In this document: in pieces, positions 45,870 to 54,631 of the stretch
Numbering within the stretch: the first letter of the stretch is position 1
Layout: every line of letters begins with the position of its first letter
Assembly (NCBI RefSeq): GCF_036885605.1
Contig: NZ_CP142523.1
Span: 5,952,001 to 6,016,000, forward strand
Direction of reading: 5' to 3'
DNA: 64,000 nt
Origin: Janthinobacterium sp. TB1-E2
Lineage (GTDB): Bacteria; Pseudomonadota; Gammaproteobacteria; Burkholderiales; Burkholderiaceae_D
Notes under the pieces: generated by a model
Seen by the model: only the letters and a program-made list of their open reading frames with translations
Told to the model about the DNA's origin: nothing
The model's database searches: none
Position numbers and translations under genes: made by a program

Positions 45870-47357
45870 TTATCCCACCTGTATCCACGTCGTCTTCAAT
45901 TCCGTGTACTTGTCCAGCGCGTGCAATGACTTGTCGCGCCCGTTGCCCGACTGTTTATAACCGCCAAATGGCACGGTGATGTCATCGCCATCGTACTGGT
46001 TGACGTGCACGGTGCCCGCACGCAGGGCGCGCGCCGTCTGGATGGCCTTGGTGATGTCGGACGTCCACACGGCCGCCTGCAAGCCGTACGGCGTGGCATT
46101 GGCCTGCTTCACCGCTTCGGCGATATCCGTAAAGCCCAGCACGGACAGGACAGGGCCGAAGATTTCTTCGCGCGCGATCGTCATGCTCGTATCCACGCCG
46201 AAGATGGTCGGCTGCACATAGTAGCCGCCCGTCTCCGCGCGCACGGCCTCGCCGCCGCCCAGCAGCTGCGCACCCTCCTGCTTGCCGGAAGCGATGTAGC
46301 CCATGACAGTCTTCATCTGCGTGGAGTCAACGATCGCGCCCATGACGGTGGCTTCGTCGAGCGGGTCACCGGGCTGGAAGCGGGGCAGCATGGCCTGCGC
46401 CTTGGCGATAAATTCTTCCCTGATCGATTCTTCCACGAACAGGCGCGAGGGCGCGTTGCAGCTTTCGCCCTGGTTGAAGAAAATGGAATCGACGGCAGCC
46501 GCCACGGCCTTGTCCAGGTCCGGGCAATCGGCGCACACGATGTTGGCGGACTTGCCGCCCAGTTCCGTCCACGCCCGTTTCAGGTTCGACTGGCCCGCCA
46601 TCTGCACGATCAATTTCCCCGTGCGCGTGGAACCCGTAAAGCCTATGCAATCGACGTCCATGTGCAGCGCCAGCGCGGCGCCGGCCTCGTTGCCGTAACC
46701 TGGCAGCACGTGGAAGACGCCCGCCGGCACGCCCGCTTCCAGCGCGATGTCGGCCAGGCGCAGCGCCGTCAGCGGCGATTTTTCGGACGGTTTCAATATC
46801 ACGCTGTTGCCGGCCGCGAGGGCGGGAGCGATCTTCCAGGCGGCCATGATCATCGGATAGTTCCACGGCACGATGGCGGCGACGACGCCCACCGGTTCGC
46901 GCGTGATCAAGGCCAGGCTGTTGGCGGGGGTCGGTGCGATTTCATCGTAGACTTTATCGATCGCCTCGCCATACCAGCGCAGGCAGTTGGCCGTGGCGCC
47001 CACGTCCACGCTCTGGCTGTATTTGATCGGTTTGCCCATGTCCAGGGTTTCCAGCAGGGCCAGCTCGGGACCGTATTTCTGCACCAGGTCGGCGAACTTG
47101 ATCAACACGCGCTTGCGCTGCGCGGGCGATTTTCCTGCCCAGCGGCGGTCGTCAAAGGCGGCGCGGGCGGCCTGCACGGCCGCATCCACATCCGCACCAT
47201 CGCAGCGGGCCACCTGCCCCAGCAAGCGCCCGTCGATGGGCGACAGATTGTCGAAAGTCTGGCCGGATGTGGCCCAAACGCGCTCGCCGTTGATGAAGGC
47301 GCGGCCATCGATCGTGAGCGCTGCGGCCCGCGCATGCCAGCTGGTGTTTTCCGTCAT
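45870..47357 (-). CDS. puuC: Aldehyde dehydrogenase, PuuC-like
   Basis: A 495-residue NAD(P)-dependent aldehyde dehydrogenase. FINGERVWATSGQTFDNLSPIDG, PWNYPMIMAAWKIAPALAAGNSVILKPSEKSP, ELGGKSANIV (general base Glu), QGESCNAPSR (nucleophile Cys) and EIFGPVLSV are visible. In this context it probably oxidises gamma-glutamyl-gamma-aminobutyraldehyde in putrescine breakdown. The ATG at 47357 has AGGAGA 6-7 nt upstream. Palindrome copy 2 lies between it and potI, within what may once have been one operon. Confidence 0.9.
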   Translation of the reverse strand: MTENTSWHARAAALTIDGRAFINGERVWATSGQTFDNLSPIDGRLLGQVARCDGADVDAAVQAARAAFDDRRWAGKSPAQRKRVLIKFADLVQKYGPELALLETLDMGKPIKYSQSVDVGATANCLRWYGEAIDKVYDEIAPTPANSLALITREPVGVVAAIVPWNYPMIMAAWKIAPALAAGNSVILKPSEKSPLTALRLADIALEAGVPAGVFHVLPGYGNEAGAALALHMDVDCIGFTGSTRTGKLIVQMAGQSNLKRAWTELGGKSANIVCADCPDLDKAVAAAVDSIFFNQGESCNAPSRLFVEESIREEFIAKAQAMLPRFQPGDPLDEATVMGAIVDSTQMKTVMGYIASGKQEGAQLLGGGEAVRAETGGYYVQPTIFGVDTSMTIAREEIFGPVLSVLGFTDIAEAVKQANATPYGLQAAVWTSDITKAIQTARALRAGTVHVNQYDGDDITVPFGGYKQSGNGRDKSLHALDKYTELKTTWIQVG

Positions 47358-47393
47358 GGTCGTCTCCTGCAAGGTGAAAACGCCAGCTTACTC

Positions 47394-47557
47394 CTAAGTA
47401 GGGCGTAATAAATTATTGTTATTTCTGACTTCCATACCCGGCGCTCTGCGGCGTTGCCCGCTGCTAGCAGTGCTCGCACTGCGTCGCAGCGGGCGCCTTG
47501 CAGAGCATCCGGTTCTGTTCGTCATAACTTCACAATAATTTCCCACGACCTACTTAG
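47394..47557. repeat. Dispersed long palindrome (MITE-like), copy 2
   Basis: A 164-bp element with outer ends CTAAGTAGG and its inverse (..CCTACTTAG less one mismatch). Inside, AAATTATTGT.. (47410-47421) pairs with TCACAATAATTT (47530-47541), the CCCGCTGC/GCAGCGGG arms match perfectly, and the centre GCAGTG-CTCG-CACTGC is identical to copy 1. On the minus strand the potI stop TAA is part of the terminal CTAAGTA. It separates potI from the puuC-like gene. Confidence 0.85.
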
Positions 47558-48399
47558 TCTTCCAAATACGCTGCGGACAGTTGCTTGCGGCGTCTGCGGT
47601 CGGCGCGCGCCAGCATCACGGCATACGCGATCACGGCGAGCGTCACGACGAGGATGGTCAGCGCAGCGATGGCGTTCACACGCGGATCGAGCCCCAGGCG
47701 CGCGCGCGAGAAGATCACCAGCGGCATCGTCGTCGAACCGGGGCCGGACAGAAAAGCCGAGAGCACCACGTCGTCGAGCGACAAAGTAAACGTCAGCAGC
47801 CAGGCGGATGCCAGCGCTTGCGTGATGTTCGGCAGGGTCACGAGGAAGAACACCTGGTGCGCGCGGCAGCCCAGGTCCATGGCCGCTTCGGCCAGCGATT
47901 TACTCATCTCCTGCAGGCGCGATTGCACCACCACGGCCGCATACGCCATGCCCAGCAGGGTGTGGCCGAGCCAGATGGTCAGCACGCCCCGTTCGGGAAA
48001 ACCGAAGACCTTTTGCATGGACACCAGCATCAGCAGCAGGGACAGGCCGATGATCACTTCCGGCATCACCAAGGGCGCGCTGACCATGGACGAGAACAAG
48101 GTACGGCCACGGAAGCGCTGGTAGCTCGTCAAGGCAAAGGCGGCAAACGTGCCGAGGATGACAGACGAGGTGGCCGACATGAAGGCGATCTTCAGTGACA
48201 AACCGAAGCCCGAGATGATCTCCGTATCGCTCATCAACTCGCTGTACCAGCGCAGCGAAAAACCGCTCCACACCATGTCCTGGCGCGAGCTGTTGAACGA
48301 AAAGACGATCAGCACGATGATGGGCAGGTAAAGGAACAGATAGCCGAGCGAGAGCCAGCCGCGGCCGAACCAGCGCTGCAGGAAAGTACGTCCGTTCAT
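47554..48399 (-). CDS. potI: Putrescine ABC transporter permease PotI
   Basis: A 281-residue inner-membrane permease, about 6 TM, with the ABC-coupling EAA loop in EAAMDLGCRAHQVFFLVTLP. YLPIIVLIVFSFN and SLDDVVLSAFLSGPG are typical of the PotC/PotI group. It works with PotH and PotG in polyamine import. Its ATG overlaps the potH stop (ATGA). Its TAA stop lies inside the end of palindrome copy 2, so the original C terminus may have been changed by insertion. Confidence 0.92.
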   Translation of the reverse strand: MNGRTFLQRWFGRGWLSLGYLFLYLPIIVLIVFSFNSSRQDMVWSGFSLRWYSELMSDTEIISGFGLSLKIAFMSATSSVILGTFAAFALTSYQRFRGRTLFSSMVSAPLVMPEVIIGLSLLLMLVSMQKVFGFPERGVLTIWLGHTLLGMAYAAVVVQSRLQEMSKSLAEAAMDLGCRAHQVFFLVTLPNITQALASAWLLTFTLSLDDVVLSAFLSGPGSTTMPLVIFSRARLGLDPRVNAIAALTILVVTLAVIAYAVMLARADRRRRKQLSAAYLED

Positions 48400-49325
48400 G
48401 TGCGCTCCTCCGCGTCCTGCTCCGTCTTGTATTTGTTAAAAATGGCCATCGGCACGAGGATCAGCAAGACCACCAGCACCGTCACCGACGACGCCATGGC
48501 CCAGTCGTTATTGGTGAAATATTCATCCCACAGCACGCGGCCGATCATCAGGGTTTCCGGGCCGCCCAGCAGCTCGGGAATCACGTATTCGCCCACGGAC
48601 GGAATGAATACCAGCATGGCGCCGGCGATGATGCCCGACTTCGACAGGGGCACGGTGATGCGCCAGAACGCCTGCAAGGGCGTGGCGCCCAGGTCGGCCG
48701 CCGCTTCCAGGTAGCGCATGTCCATTTTCACCAGGTTGGCGTACAGGGGCAAGATCATGAACGGCAAATAGGCGTATACCATGCCGACGACCAGCGAGAA
48801 CGAGGTATTCATCATGTGCAGCGGTTCGCTCACCACGCCCAGCGCGATCAGCAGGTCATTGAGCAAGCCGTGGTTGGCCAGGATGCCCTTCCACGCATAC
48901 ACGCGCAGCAGGAACGAGGTCCAGAACGGCAGCATCACCAGCATCATCAGCACGGGGCGGATCGACGGCTTGGCGCGCGCCATGAAGTAGGCGAACGGAT
49001 AGCCGATGAACAGACAGATGGCCGTGGTAATCGTCGCGTACTTGATGGAACTGAGGTAGGTGAGCAGATACAGTTCATCTGCGGCGATGAACAGGTAGTT
49101 GGCGATTTTCACCTTCAGCACGATGATGCCGTCAACGTACGACAGCAAGCCGCCGAACGGACTGCCCGCCGTGTCCATGTCGGACAGGCTGATGCGCAGC
49201 ACGATCAGGAAGGGCACGAGGAAGGCGGCCGCCAGGAACAGCGACGGCACGGCGATGACGGCGTTACGCCCTGTGACCCAACGCAGGGTGACCAAGTTAC
49301 GCAGCGATTGCAGGAGGGACGTCAT
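48396..49325 (-). CDS. potH: Putrescine ABC transporter permease PotH
   Basis: A 309-residue permease with RISLSDM at the first periplasmic loop, YPFAYFMARAKPSIRP and the EAA loop EAAADLGATPLQAFWRITVPLSKSG. It pairs with PotI to form the channel. 7 nt separate it from potG and it overlaps potI, so the three form one translational unit. Confidence 0.92.
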   Translation of the reverse strand: MTSLLQSLRNLVTLRWVTGRNAVIAVPSLFLAAAFLVPFLIVLRISLSDMDTAGSPFGGLLSYVDGIIVLKVKIANYLFIAADELYLLTYLSSIKYATITTAICLFIGYPFAYFMARAKPSIRPVLMMLVMLPFWTSFLLRVYAWKGILANHGLLNDLLIALGVVSEPLHMMNTSFSLVVGMVYAYLPFMILPLYANLVKMDMRYLEAAADLGATPLQAFWRITVPLSKSGIIAGAMLVFIPSVGEYVIPELLGGPETLMIGRVLWDEYFTNNDWAMASSVTVLVVLLILVPMAIFNKYKTEQDAEERT

Positions 49326-49332
49326 GATGGCC

Positions 49333-50481
49333 TCAGCTGGTCAGCACGACGATGTCGGCGCCATCCCACCACACCCACACGCGCTGTTCGCGCTCGAGGC
49401 GCGCGGCGTCGTGGCGGGCCGCGTTGGTGCGCGACACCTTCACCACAGTGCCGCTGTCGAGGCGCACGTGGTAGCTGGTTTCATTGCCAAAATACGCCAT
49501 GGCGACGATCACGCCCTGGGCGCAGTTGTAGCCGTGTTCATTTGGTGACGCACGCTCCTCCAAAGCGGGTGGCGCGATCTGGATGCCGATTTTTTCGGGG
49601 CGCACGGCCACCGAGACATCCATGCCCAGGTTGCCCGTGATGCCGTGCGAAACATAGTGCTCGCCATCGGGCGTGGCGATCACCACGTGATCGGCTTCGT
49701 CCTGCGTGATGCAGCCGTCGAACAGGTTGACGCTGCCGATGAAATCGGCCACGAAACGGCAATTCGGCGTCTCGTAGATTTCGCCAGGCGCGCCCACCTG
49801 CAGGATGCGCCCTTCGCTCATGACGGCGATGCGCGTGGCCATGCTCATGGCTTCGTCCTGGTCGTGCGTGACCATCACGCAGGTCACGCCCACCTGCTCG
49901 ATGATGTTCACCAGCTCCATCTGCGTGCGCTCGCGCAGTTTCTTGTCCAGTGCACCCAGCGGCTCGTCGAGCAGCAGTAATTGCGGCCGCTTGGCCAGGC
50001 TGCGCGCCAGCGCCACGCGCTGCTGCTGCCCGCCCGACAGCTGGTGCGGCTTGCGCTTCGCGTATTGGCCCAGTTGCACCAGCGCCAGCATCTGCTCGAC
50101 CCGCGCCGCCACTTCCGCTTTCGGCAAGCCGTCACGGCGCAGGCCGAAGGCGATGTTGTCCCACACGGATAAATGGGGGAACAGCGCGTACGACTGGAAC
50201 ATCATGTTGATGGGACGCTGGTGCGGCGGCACATCGACGATGCTGTTGCCCGCCAGGGCGATGCGCCCCGACGTCGGCGTCTCGAAACCGGCCAGCATGC
50301 GCAGCAGGGTCGACTTGCCGCAACCTGAACTGCCCAGCAGAGCGAAAATCTCGCCCTTGTTGATCGTCACGGAAATATCATTGACGGCGCGTACGCCATC
50401 GAATTCCTTGACCAGTTGATCAATCAGCAAGAAAGGCGCTGGGGCGTCGCTGGCCGACGCGGCTGGTGTTGCTATCGTCAT
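49333..50481 (-). CDS. potG: Putrescine ABC transporter ATP-binding protein
   Basis: A 382-residue ATPase. Walker A GSSGCGKST, signature LSGGQQQRVALARSL, Walker B LLLLDEPLGALD, the H-loop in VTHDQDEA and a C-terminal TOBE domain (VRPEKIGIQI, VAMAYFGNETSYHVRL). It energises the PotHI permease. No periplasmic PotF-type binding protein is encoded nearby, so one must be supplied from elsewhere or lie outside the window. Confidence 0.93.
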   Translation of the reverse strand: MTIATPAASASDAPAPFLLIDQLVKEFDGVRAVNDISVTINKGEIFALLGSSGCGKSTLLRMLAGFETPTSGRIALAGNSIVDVPPHQRPINMMFQSYALFPHLSVWDNIAFGLRRDGLPKAEVAARVEQMLALVQLGQYAKRKPHQLSGGQQQRVALARSLAKRPQLLLLDEPLGALDKKLRERTQMELVNIIEQVGVTCVMVTHDQDEAMSMATRIAVMSEGRILQVGAPGEIYETPNCRFVADFIGSVNLFDGCITQDEADHVVIATPDGEHYVSHGITGNLGMDVSVAVRPEKIGIQIAPPALEERASPNEHGYNCAQGVIVAMAYFGNETSYHVRLDSGTVVKVSRTNAARHDAARLEREQRVWVWWDGADIVVLTS

Positions 50482-50631
50482 GTGTGGGTAGCTTCTGGGT
50501 AAGAGGGTGTCAAAATGAAAAACTGGCCGCTACAAAGAGCGGCCAGGATGGAAGTTTAGCGGAACTGCCGCCATTGCGGTCCAAAAAATGCATAGATGCT
50601 GCTTATTTGGGTGAAAACCCAACGGCAAAGG

Positions 50632-50662
50632 CTGGGGTCAGACCCGGCGGGTCTGACCCCAG
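50632..50662. repeat. Perfect 14-bp palindrome (GGGGTCAGACCC type)
   Basis: CTGGGGTCAGACCC-GGC-GGGTCTGACCCCAG, arms of 14 bp with a 3-nt loop, 20 nt after the stop of the aminotransferase gene on the minus strand. The motif is a dispersed palindrome common in beta- and gammaproteobacteria. No long U tract follows, so it probably acts as a 3' hairpin rather than a standard terminator. Confidence 0.75.
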
Positions 50663-50681
50663 TATTTAAGCAAGCTCAGAG

Positions 50682-52142
50682 CTATACCCAGCCCTTCGCT
50701 TTCACATCCGCATACGTCTTGTCCAGGCACAGCCGTATCAAGCCCACCATTTCATCGATCTGCGCGCGCGTCATGACCAGTGGCGGGGCGACGATCATGC
50801 GTTCGCCCACGGCGCGCATGATGACGCCGTTGTCGAACATGTGGCCGCGGCAGATCATGCCCACGCCCTGACCCTCGTCGAACAGCTCGTTCTCGTGCAC
50901 GGTGGCGCCCTTCTTGCGCACCAGGTTCAGGCCCGCGACCAGGCCACAGCTGTCCGCATAGCCGACCAGCGGGTGTTCGCCCAGGCTGGCGAAGCACTGC
51001 TGCAGGTACGGTCCCGTATCCTCGGCCACCTTCGCCACCAGTTGCTCTTCCTCGATGATGCGGATGTTTTCCAGCGCCGCCGCGCAGGCGACGGGGTGGC
51101 CCGAATACGTAAAGCCGTGGGTGAATTCGCCACCCTGCTCGATCAGCACCTTGGCGACACGGTCTCCCACCAGCACGCCGCCCAGCGGCACATAGCCCGA
51201 GGTGACGCCCTTGGCAAACGTGATCAGGTCGGGCTTGATGCCGAACAGTTCGGAGCCGAACCAGCGCCCCAGGCGGCCGAAGCCGCAGATGACTTCATCG
51301 GCGATCAGCAAGATGCCGTACTTGTCGCAGATGCGCTGGATTTCGGGCCAGTAGGTCGAGGGCGGAATGATCACGCCGCCCGCGCCCTGCACCGGCTCGC
51401 CGATGAAGGCGGCCACCTTGTCGGCGCCGATTTCCAGGATTTTGTCTTCCAGCCAGCCGGCCGCCTTCAGGCCGAACGCTTCCGGGCTCAAGCCGTGGCC
51501 CGACTCCAGATAATTGGGCTGGCCGATATGCGCGATGCCCGGTATCGGCATGCCGCCCTGCGCATGCATGCCATCCATGCCGCCCAGCGACGCTCCCGCC
51601 ACCGTGCTGCCGTGATACGCGTTGTGGCGGCTGATGATGGTGTGGCGTTCCTTGTGGCCGAGGATGTCCCAGTAGCGGCGCACCATGCGCAAATTCGTGT
51701 CGTTGCCTTCGGAACCGGAACTGGTGAAGAACACGTGCTGGAACTGCGGCGGCGATATCTGCGCCAGCTTGGCCGCCAGCTGCGCGGCCGGCACGTTCGT
51801 CGTGCCAAAGAAACTGTTATAGAAGGGCAGCGTCTCCATCTGTTTGTACACGGCTTGCGAGATCGACGTGCGGCCGTAGCCCACGTTCACGCACCACAGG
51901 CCCGACATGCCGTCGACGATCTTCTTGCCCTGGCTATCCCACAGGTAGACGCCGTCGCCGCGCACCATCACCCTGGCGCCCTTGCTTGCCAGATCTTTAA
52001 AATCGGTAAATGGATGCAGGTAGTGGGCCGAGTCCATCTGCTGGATGGCGTTTGTATCGTACACCTGCGGCGCCGCGTTTTTCTGCGCCACGGAGGCAAC
52101 CAGGGCGGCGCTTGGCGCCAGCGGATTATTGGATGTGCTCAT
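50682..52142 (-). CDS. spuC: Putrescine-pyruvate aminotransferase, SpuC-like
   Basis: A 486-residue class III PLP aminotransferase. YLWDSQGKKIVDGMSGLWCVNVGYGR, SGSEGNDTNLRMVRRYW, LLIADEVICGFGR (PLP-binding Asp) and LITFAKGVTSGYVPLGG (PLP Lys) are the signatures. SpuC-type enzymes transfer the amino group of putrescine to pyruvate. AAGGA lies upstream of the ATG. It lies between the puuA-like gene and potG, on the same strand, so it is part of the polyamine cluster. Confidence 0.9.
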   Translation of the reverse strand: MSTSNNPLAPSAALVASVAQKNAAPQVYDTNAIQQMDSAHYLHPFTDFKDLASKGARVMVRGDGVYLWDSQGKKIVDGMSGLWCVNVGYGRTSISQAVYKQMETLPFYNSFFGTTNVPAAQLAAKLAQISPPQFQHVFFTSSGSEGNDTNLRMVRRYWDILGHKERHTIISRHNAYHGSTVAGASLGGMDGMHAQGGMPIPGIAHIGQPNYLESGHGLSPEAFGLKAAGWLEDKILEIGADKVAAFIGEPVQGAGGVIIPPSTYWPEIQRICDKYGILLIADEVICGFGRLGRWFGSELFGIKPDLITFAKGVTSGYVPLGGVLVGDRVAKVLIEQGGEFTHGFTYSGHPVACAAALENIRIIEEEQLVAKVAEDTGPYLQQCFASLGEHPLVGYADSCGLVAGLNLVRKKGATVHENELFDEGQGVGMICRGHMFDNGVIMRAVGERMIVAPPLVMTRAQIDEMVGLIRLCLDKTYADVKAKGWV

Positions 52143-52154
52143 TGAGATCCTTTC

Positions 52155-53525
52155 TTAAACGTGGAGCAGAAGATGTTCGCGCTCCCACGGGCTGATGACG
52201 GTCATGAACTCCTGGTGCTCGAGGTCCTTGATGGCCGCATACACGTCGATGAAGCGCTCGCCCAGCACCGTGCGCAGCTTGTCTTCCGCGCGCAGCAGTT
52301 GCAGAGCCTCGGGCAAGCCTTGCGGCAATTCGAACTTCATGTCGTAGGCGCTGCCCACCATCATCGGCGTCGCTTCCAGCTGCTCCGTCATGCCCAGGTA
52401 GCCGCAGGCCAAAGTGACGGCCAGGGCCAGGTAGGGATTCGCATCGGCGCCGATGATGCGGTTTTCCACGCGGCGGTCCTGCACGCCCGATTCGGGCACG
52501 CGGAAGCCCACCGTGCGGTTGTCCAGGCCCCACTGGATGTTGATCGGCGCGGCCGTGTGGCGCACGATGCGGCGGTAGGAATTCACATAGGGCGCGACGA
52601 TAGCCATGGCCGACGGCATGTAGCGCTGCAAGCCCGCGATGTAATGCTTGAAGATGGGCGCGGCCGAGCCGTCCTCATTGCTGAAGATATTCAAGCCCGT
52701 CTTCGCGTCGACGACGCTCTGATGCACGTGCATGGCGGACCCCGGCTCGCCCGCCATGGGCTTGGCCATGAAGGTGGCATACATATCGTGTTTCAGGGCC
52801 GCTTCGCGCAGGGTGCGCTTGAAGAAGAAGACCTTGTCTGCCAGGCCCAGAGGATCGCCGTGCAGGAAGTTGATTTCCATCTGCCCCGCGCCGATTTCGT
52901 GGATCAGGGTGTCGACGTCAAGGTTCATCAGTTCGCAGTAATCGTAGATATCCTCGAACAGGGGATCGAACTCGTTGACGGCATCGATGCTGTACACCTG
53001 GCGGCTCGTCTCGGCCCGGCCGCTGCGCCCGATGGGCGGTTTCAATGGCAAGTCCGGGTCCGTGTTTTTCGCCGTCAGGTAGAACTCCAGCTCGGGCGCC
53101 ACGACAGGTTTCCAGCCCTTGTCCGCATACAGTTTCAGCACACGCCGCAGCACGGAGCGTGGGGCGAAATCGACCAGCGCGCCGTCGGAAAAATAGCAGT
53201 CGTGGATGACTTGCGCGGTGGGGTCCGTGGCCCACGGCACCATGGTGATGGTGGTGGGATCGGCCTTCAAAATCATGTCGCGGTCGGTGCTGGAAATGGC
53301 GCGGTCGTAGCCGCCATCGTCGACCGGATAATTGCCCGTCACCGTCATGCCCAGTACCGCTTCCGGGATGCGCATGCCGCGCTCCTGGGTGAATTTCCCG
53401 CGCGGCAGGATCTTCCCCCGCGCCACGCCCGTCAAGTCGGGGACCAGGCATTCAATTTCCGTGACGCGCTTTTCATTGAGCCACAAATCCATGTCCGTAT
53501 AAGTGAAATTTTCGCGTATTGCCAT
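52155..53525 (-). CDS. puuA: Glutamate-putrescine ligase, PuuA-like
   Basis: A 456-residue glutamine-synthetase-fold ligase. EIGAGQMEINFLHGDPLGLADKV and KPMAGEPGSAMHVHQSV hold metal- and ATP-site residues, and RHTAAPINIQWGLDNRTVGFRVP with NRIIGADANPYLALA the glutamate site. It joins glutamate to putrescine as the first step of the gamma-glutamylation route. It starts 56 nt after the puuD-like stop and ends 12 nt before the aminotransferase start. Confidence 0.9.
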   Translation of the reverse strand: MAIRENFTYTDMDLWLNEKRVTEIECLVPDLTGVARGKILPRGKFTQERGMRIPEAVLGMTVTGNYPVDDGGYDRAISSTDRDMILKADPTTITMVPWATDPTAQVIHDCYFSDGALVDFAPRSVLRRVLKLYADKGWKPVVAPELEFYLTAKNTDPDLPLKPPIGRSGRAETSRQVYSIDAVNEFDPLFEDIYDYCELMNLDVDTLIHEIGAGQMEINFLHGDPLGLADKVFFFKRTLREAALKHDMYATFMAKPMAGEPGSAMHVHQSVVDAKTGLNIFSNEDGSAAPIFKHYIAGLQRYMPSAMAIVAPYVNSYRRIVRHTAAPINIQWGLDNRTVGFRVPESGVQDRRVENRIIGADANPYLALAVTLACGYLGMTEQLEATPMMVGSAYDMKFELPQGLPEALQLLRAEDKLRTVLGERFIDVYAAIKDLEHQEFMTVISPWEREHLLLHV

Positions 53526-53581
53526 GTTTCCCTCTCGCTGGTCTTGATCAAACGCCGCGTGCTACGCGTGCGGCGCGCCGG

Positions 53582-54349
53582 TCATTCTTTCTTTCGGTGC
53601 TGCTGTTCCTGGTAATCGCGGCATGCCTGGCCGAAGGCGCCAAACAGGCGCATGGACTGCGGGTTGTCTTCCACCTGCCACTCGGGGTGCCATTGCACGG
53701 CCAGGGCAAAGCCGGCGGCGCTGGCCACGCTATACGCCTCCACCAGGCCGTCGTCGGCCAGCGCTTCCACCAGCAAGCCATCGGCCAGCCGGGCGATGCC
53801 CTGGCCATGCAGGGAATTGACCATCATCTCGCTCTCGCCGCCCAAGAGGCGCGACAGCAGGCCGTCGGGCATCAGCTTGATGCGGTGCGCGGGCCCGTAC
53901 TGGCGCTCCAAAGGATCGAGCACGTTCTCGCGGTGGTCCTGCATGCCCGGCACCGCATGCACGGCCTGGTGCAGGCTGCCGCCCAGGGCCACATTGACTT
54001 CCTGGAAGCCGCGGCAAATGGCGAGCAAGGGCAGCTGGCGCGCCAGCGCGACGCGGATCAGGGGCAAGGTGGTGGCGTCGCGCGCGGAGTCTTGCGGCAG
54101 GTCGGGATGCAGGATGTCTTCGCCATACAGGCGCGCATCGACGTTCGAAGCGGAGCCGGTCAGCATGACGCCGTCGGCGATGTGCAGTGCCGCTTCCAGG
54201 TCCGCGTCCGCGCCCAGGGCGGGCAGCAGCAGCGGCATGCTGCCGGCGCCGTGCAGCACGGCGTGCAGGTATTTGTCCTGCGCCATGTGCCAGGCGTGGC
54301 TGCCAAGCTGGCGCTGGCAGGCGGGAACGAGAACGATGGGACGGCGCAT
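53582..54349 (-). CDS. puuD: Gamma-glutamyl-GABA hydrolase, PuuD-like
   Basis: A 255-residue class I glutamine amidotransferase-fold hydrolase. The nucleophile elbow is PLLAICRGFQEVNVALGG, and the catalytic His/Glu lie in AVQWHPEWQ. It releases GABA from gamma-glutamyl-GABA, the last step of the Puu route. GAGGT precedes the ATG. First gene of the polyamine cluster; the 282-bp region upstream, shared with a divergent MFS gene, likely holds its promoter but no operator was recognised. Confidence 0.92.
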   Translation of the reverse strand: MRRPIVLVPACQRQLGSHAWHMAQDKYLHAVLHGAGSMPLLLPALGADADLEAALHIADGVMLTGSASNVDARLYGEDILHPDLPQDSARDATTLPLIRVALARQLPLLAICRGFQEVNVALGGSLHQAVHAVPGMQDHRENVLDPLERQYGPAHRIKLMPDGLLSRLLGGESEMMVNSLHGQGIARLADGLLVEALADDGLVEAYSVASAAGFALAVQWHPEWQVEDNPQSMRLFGAFGQACRDYQEQQHRKKE

Positions 54350-54631
54350 AGAGCTACCTCGCTGGCGTGACGATCCAATGACAACGCCATGACAGCGCTG
54401 CCGCTCGCTTCACTGTACAGCAGAGCCGCAGGCAGCGGCCACACCGATGGGCATGGCCATCGATGGCACACATCGCCTACACTACGGCTTTGCAATATTG
54501 CTCTTGATAAAATCATCATATGCCCGTCCGGCGCCAAACACCAGCGCCGCAGGCAAAGTCCCTTACTTTCCCATGCATCCACACCGTTTTTCAGCCTTTT
54601 CAGGCACCTTTTTCACCCCGAGGGGGCGGCC

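Noticed and set aside
43903-47557. Composite transposon formed by the two palindromes
   Set aside because: No transposase or recombinase gene lies between them and the enclosed puuC-like gene fits the adjacent polyamine operon, so simple transposon carriage is not supported.
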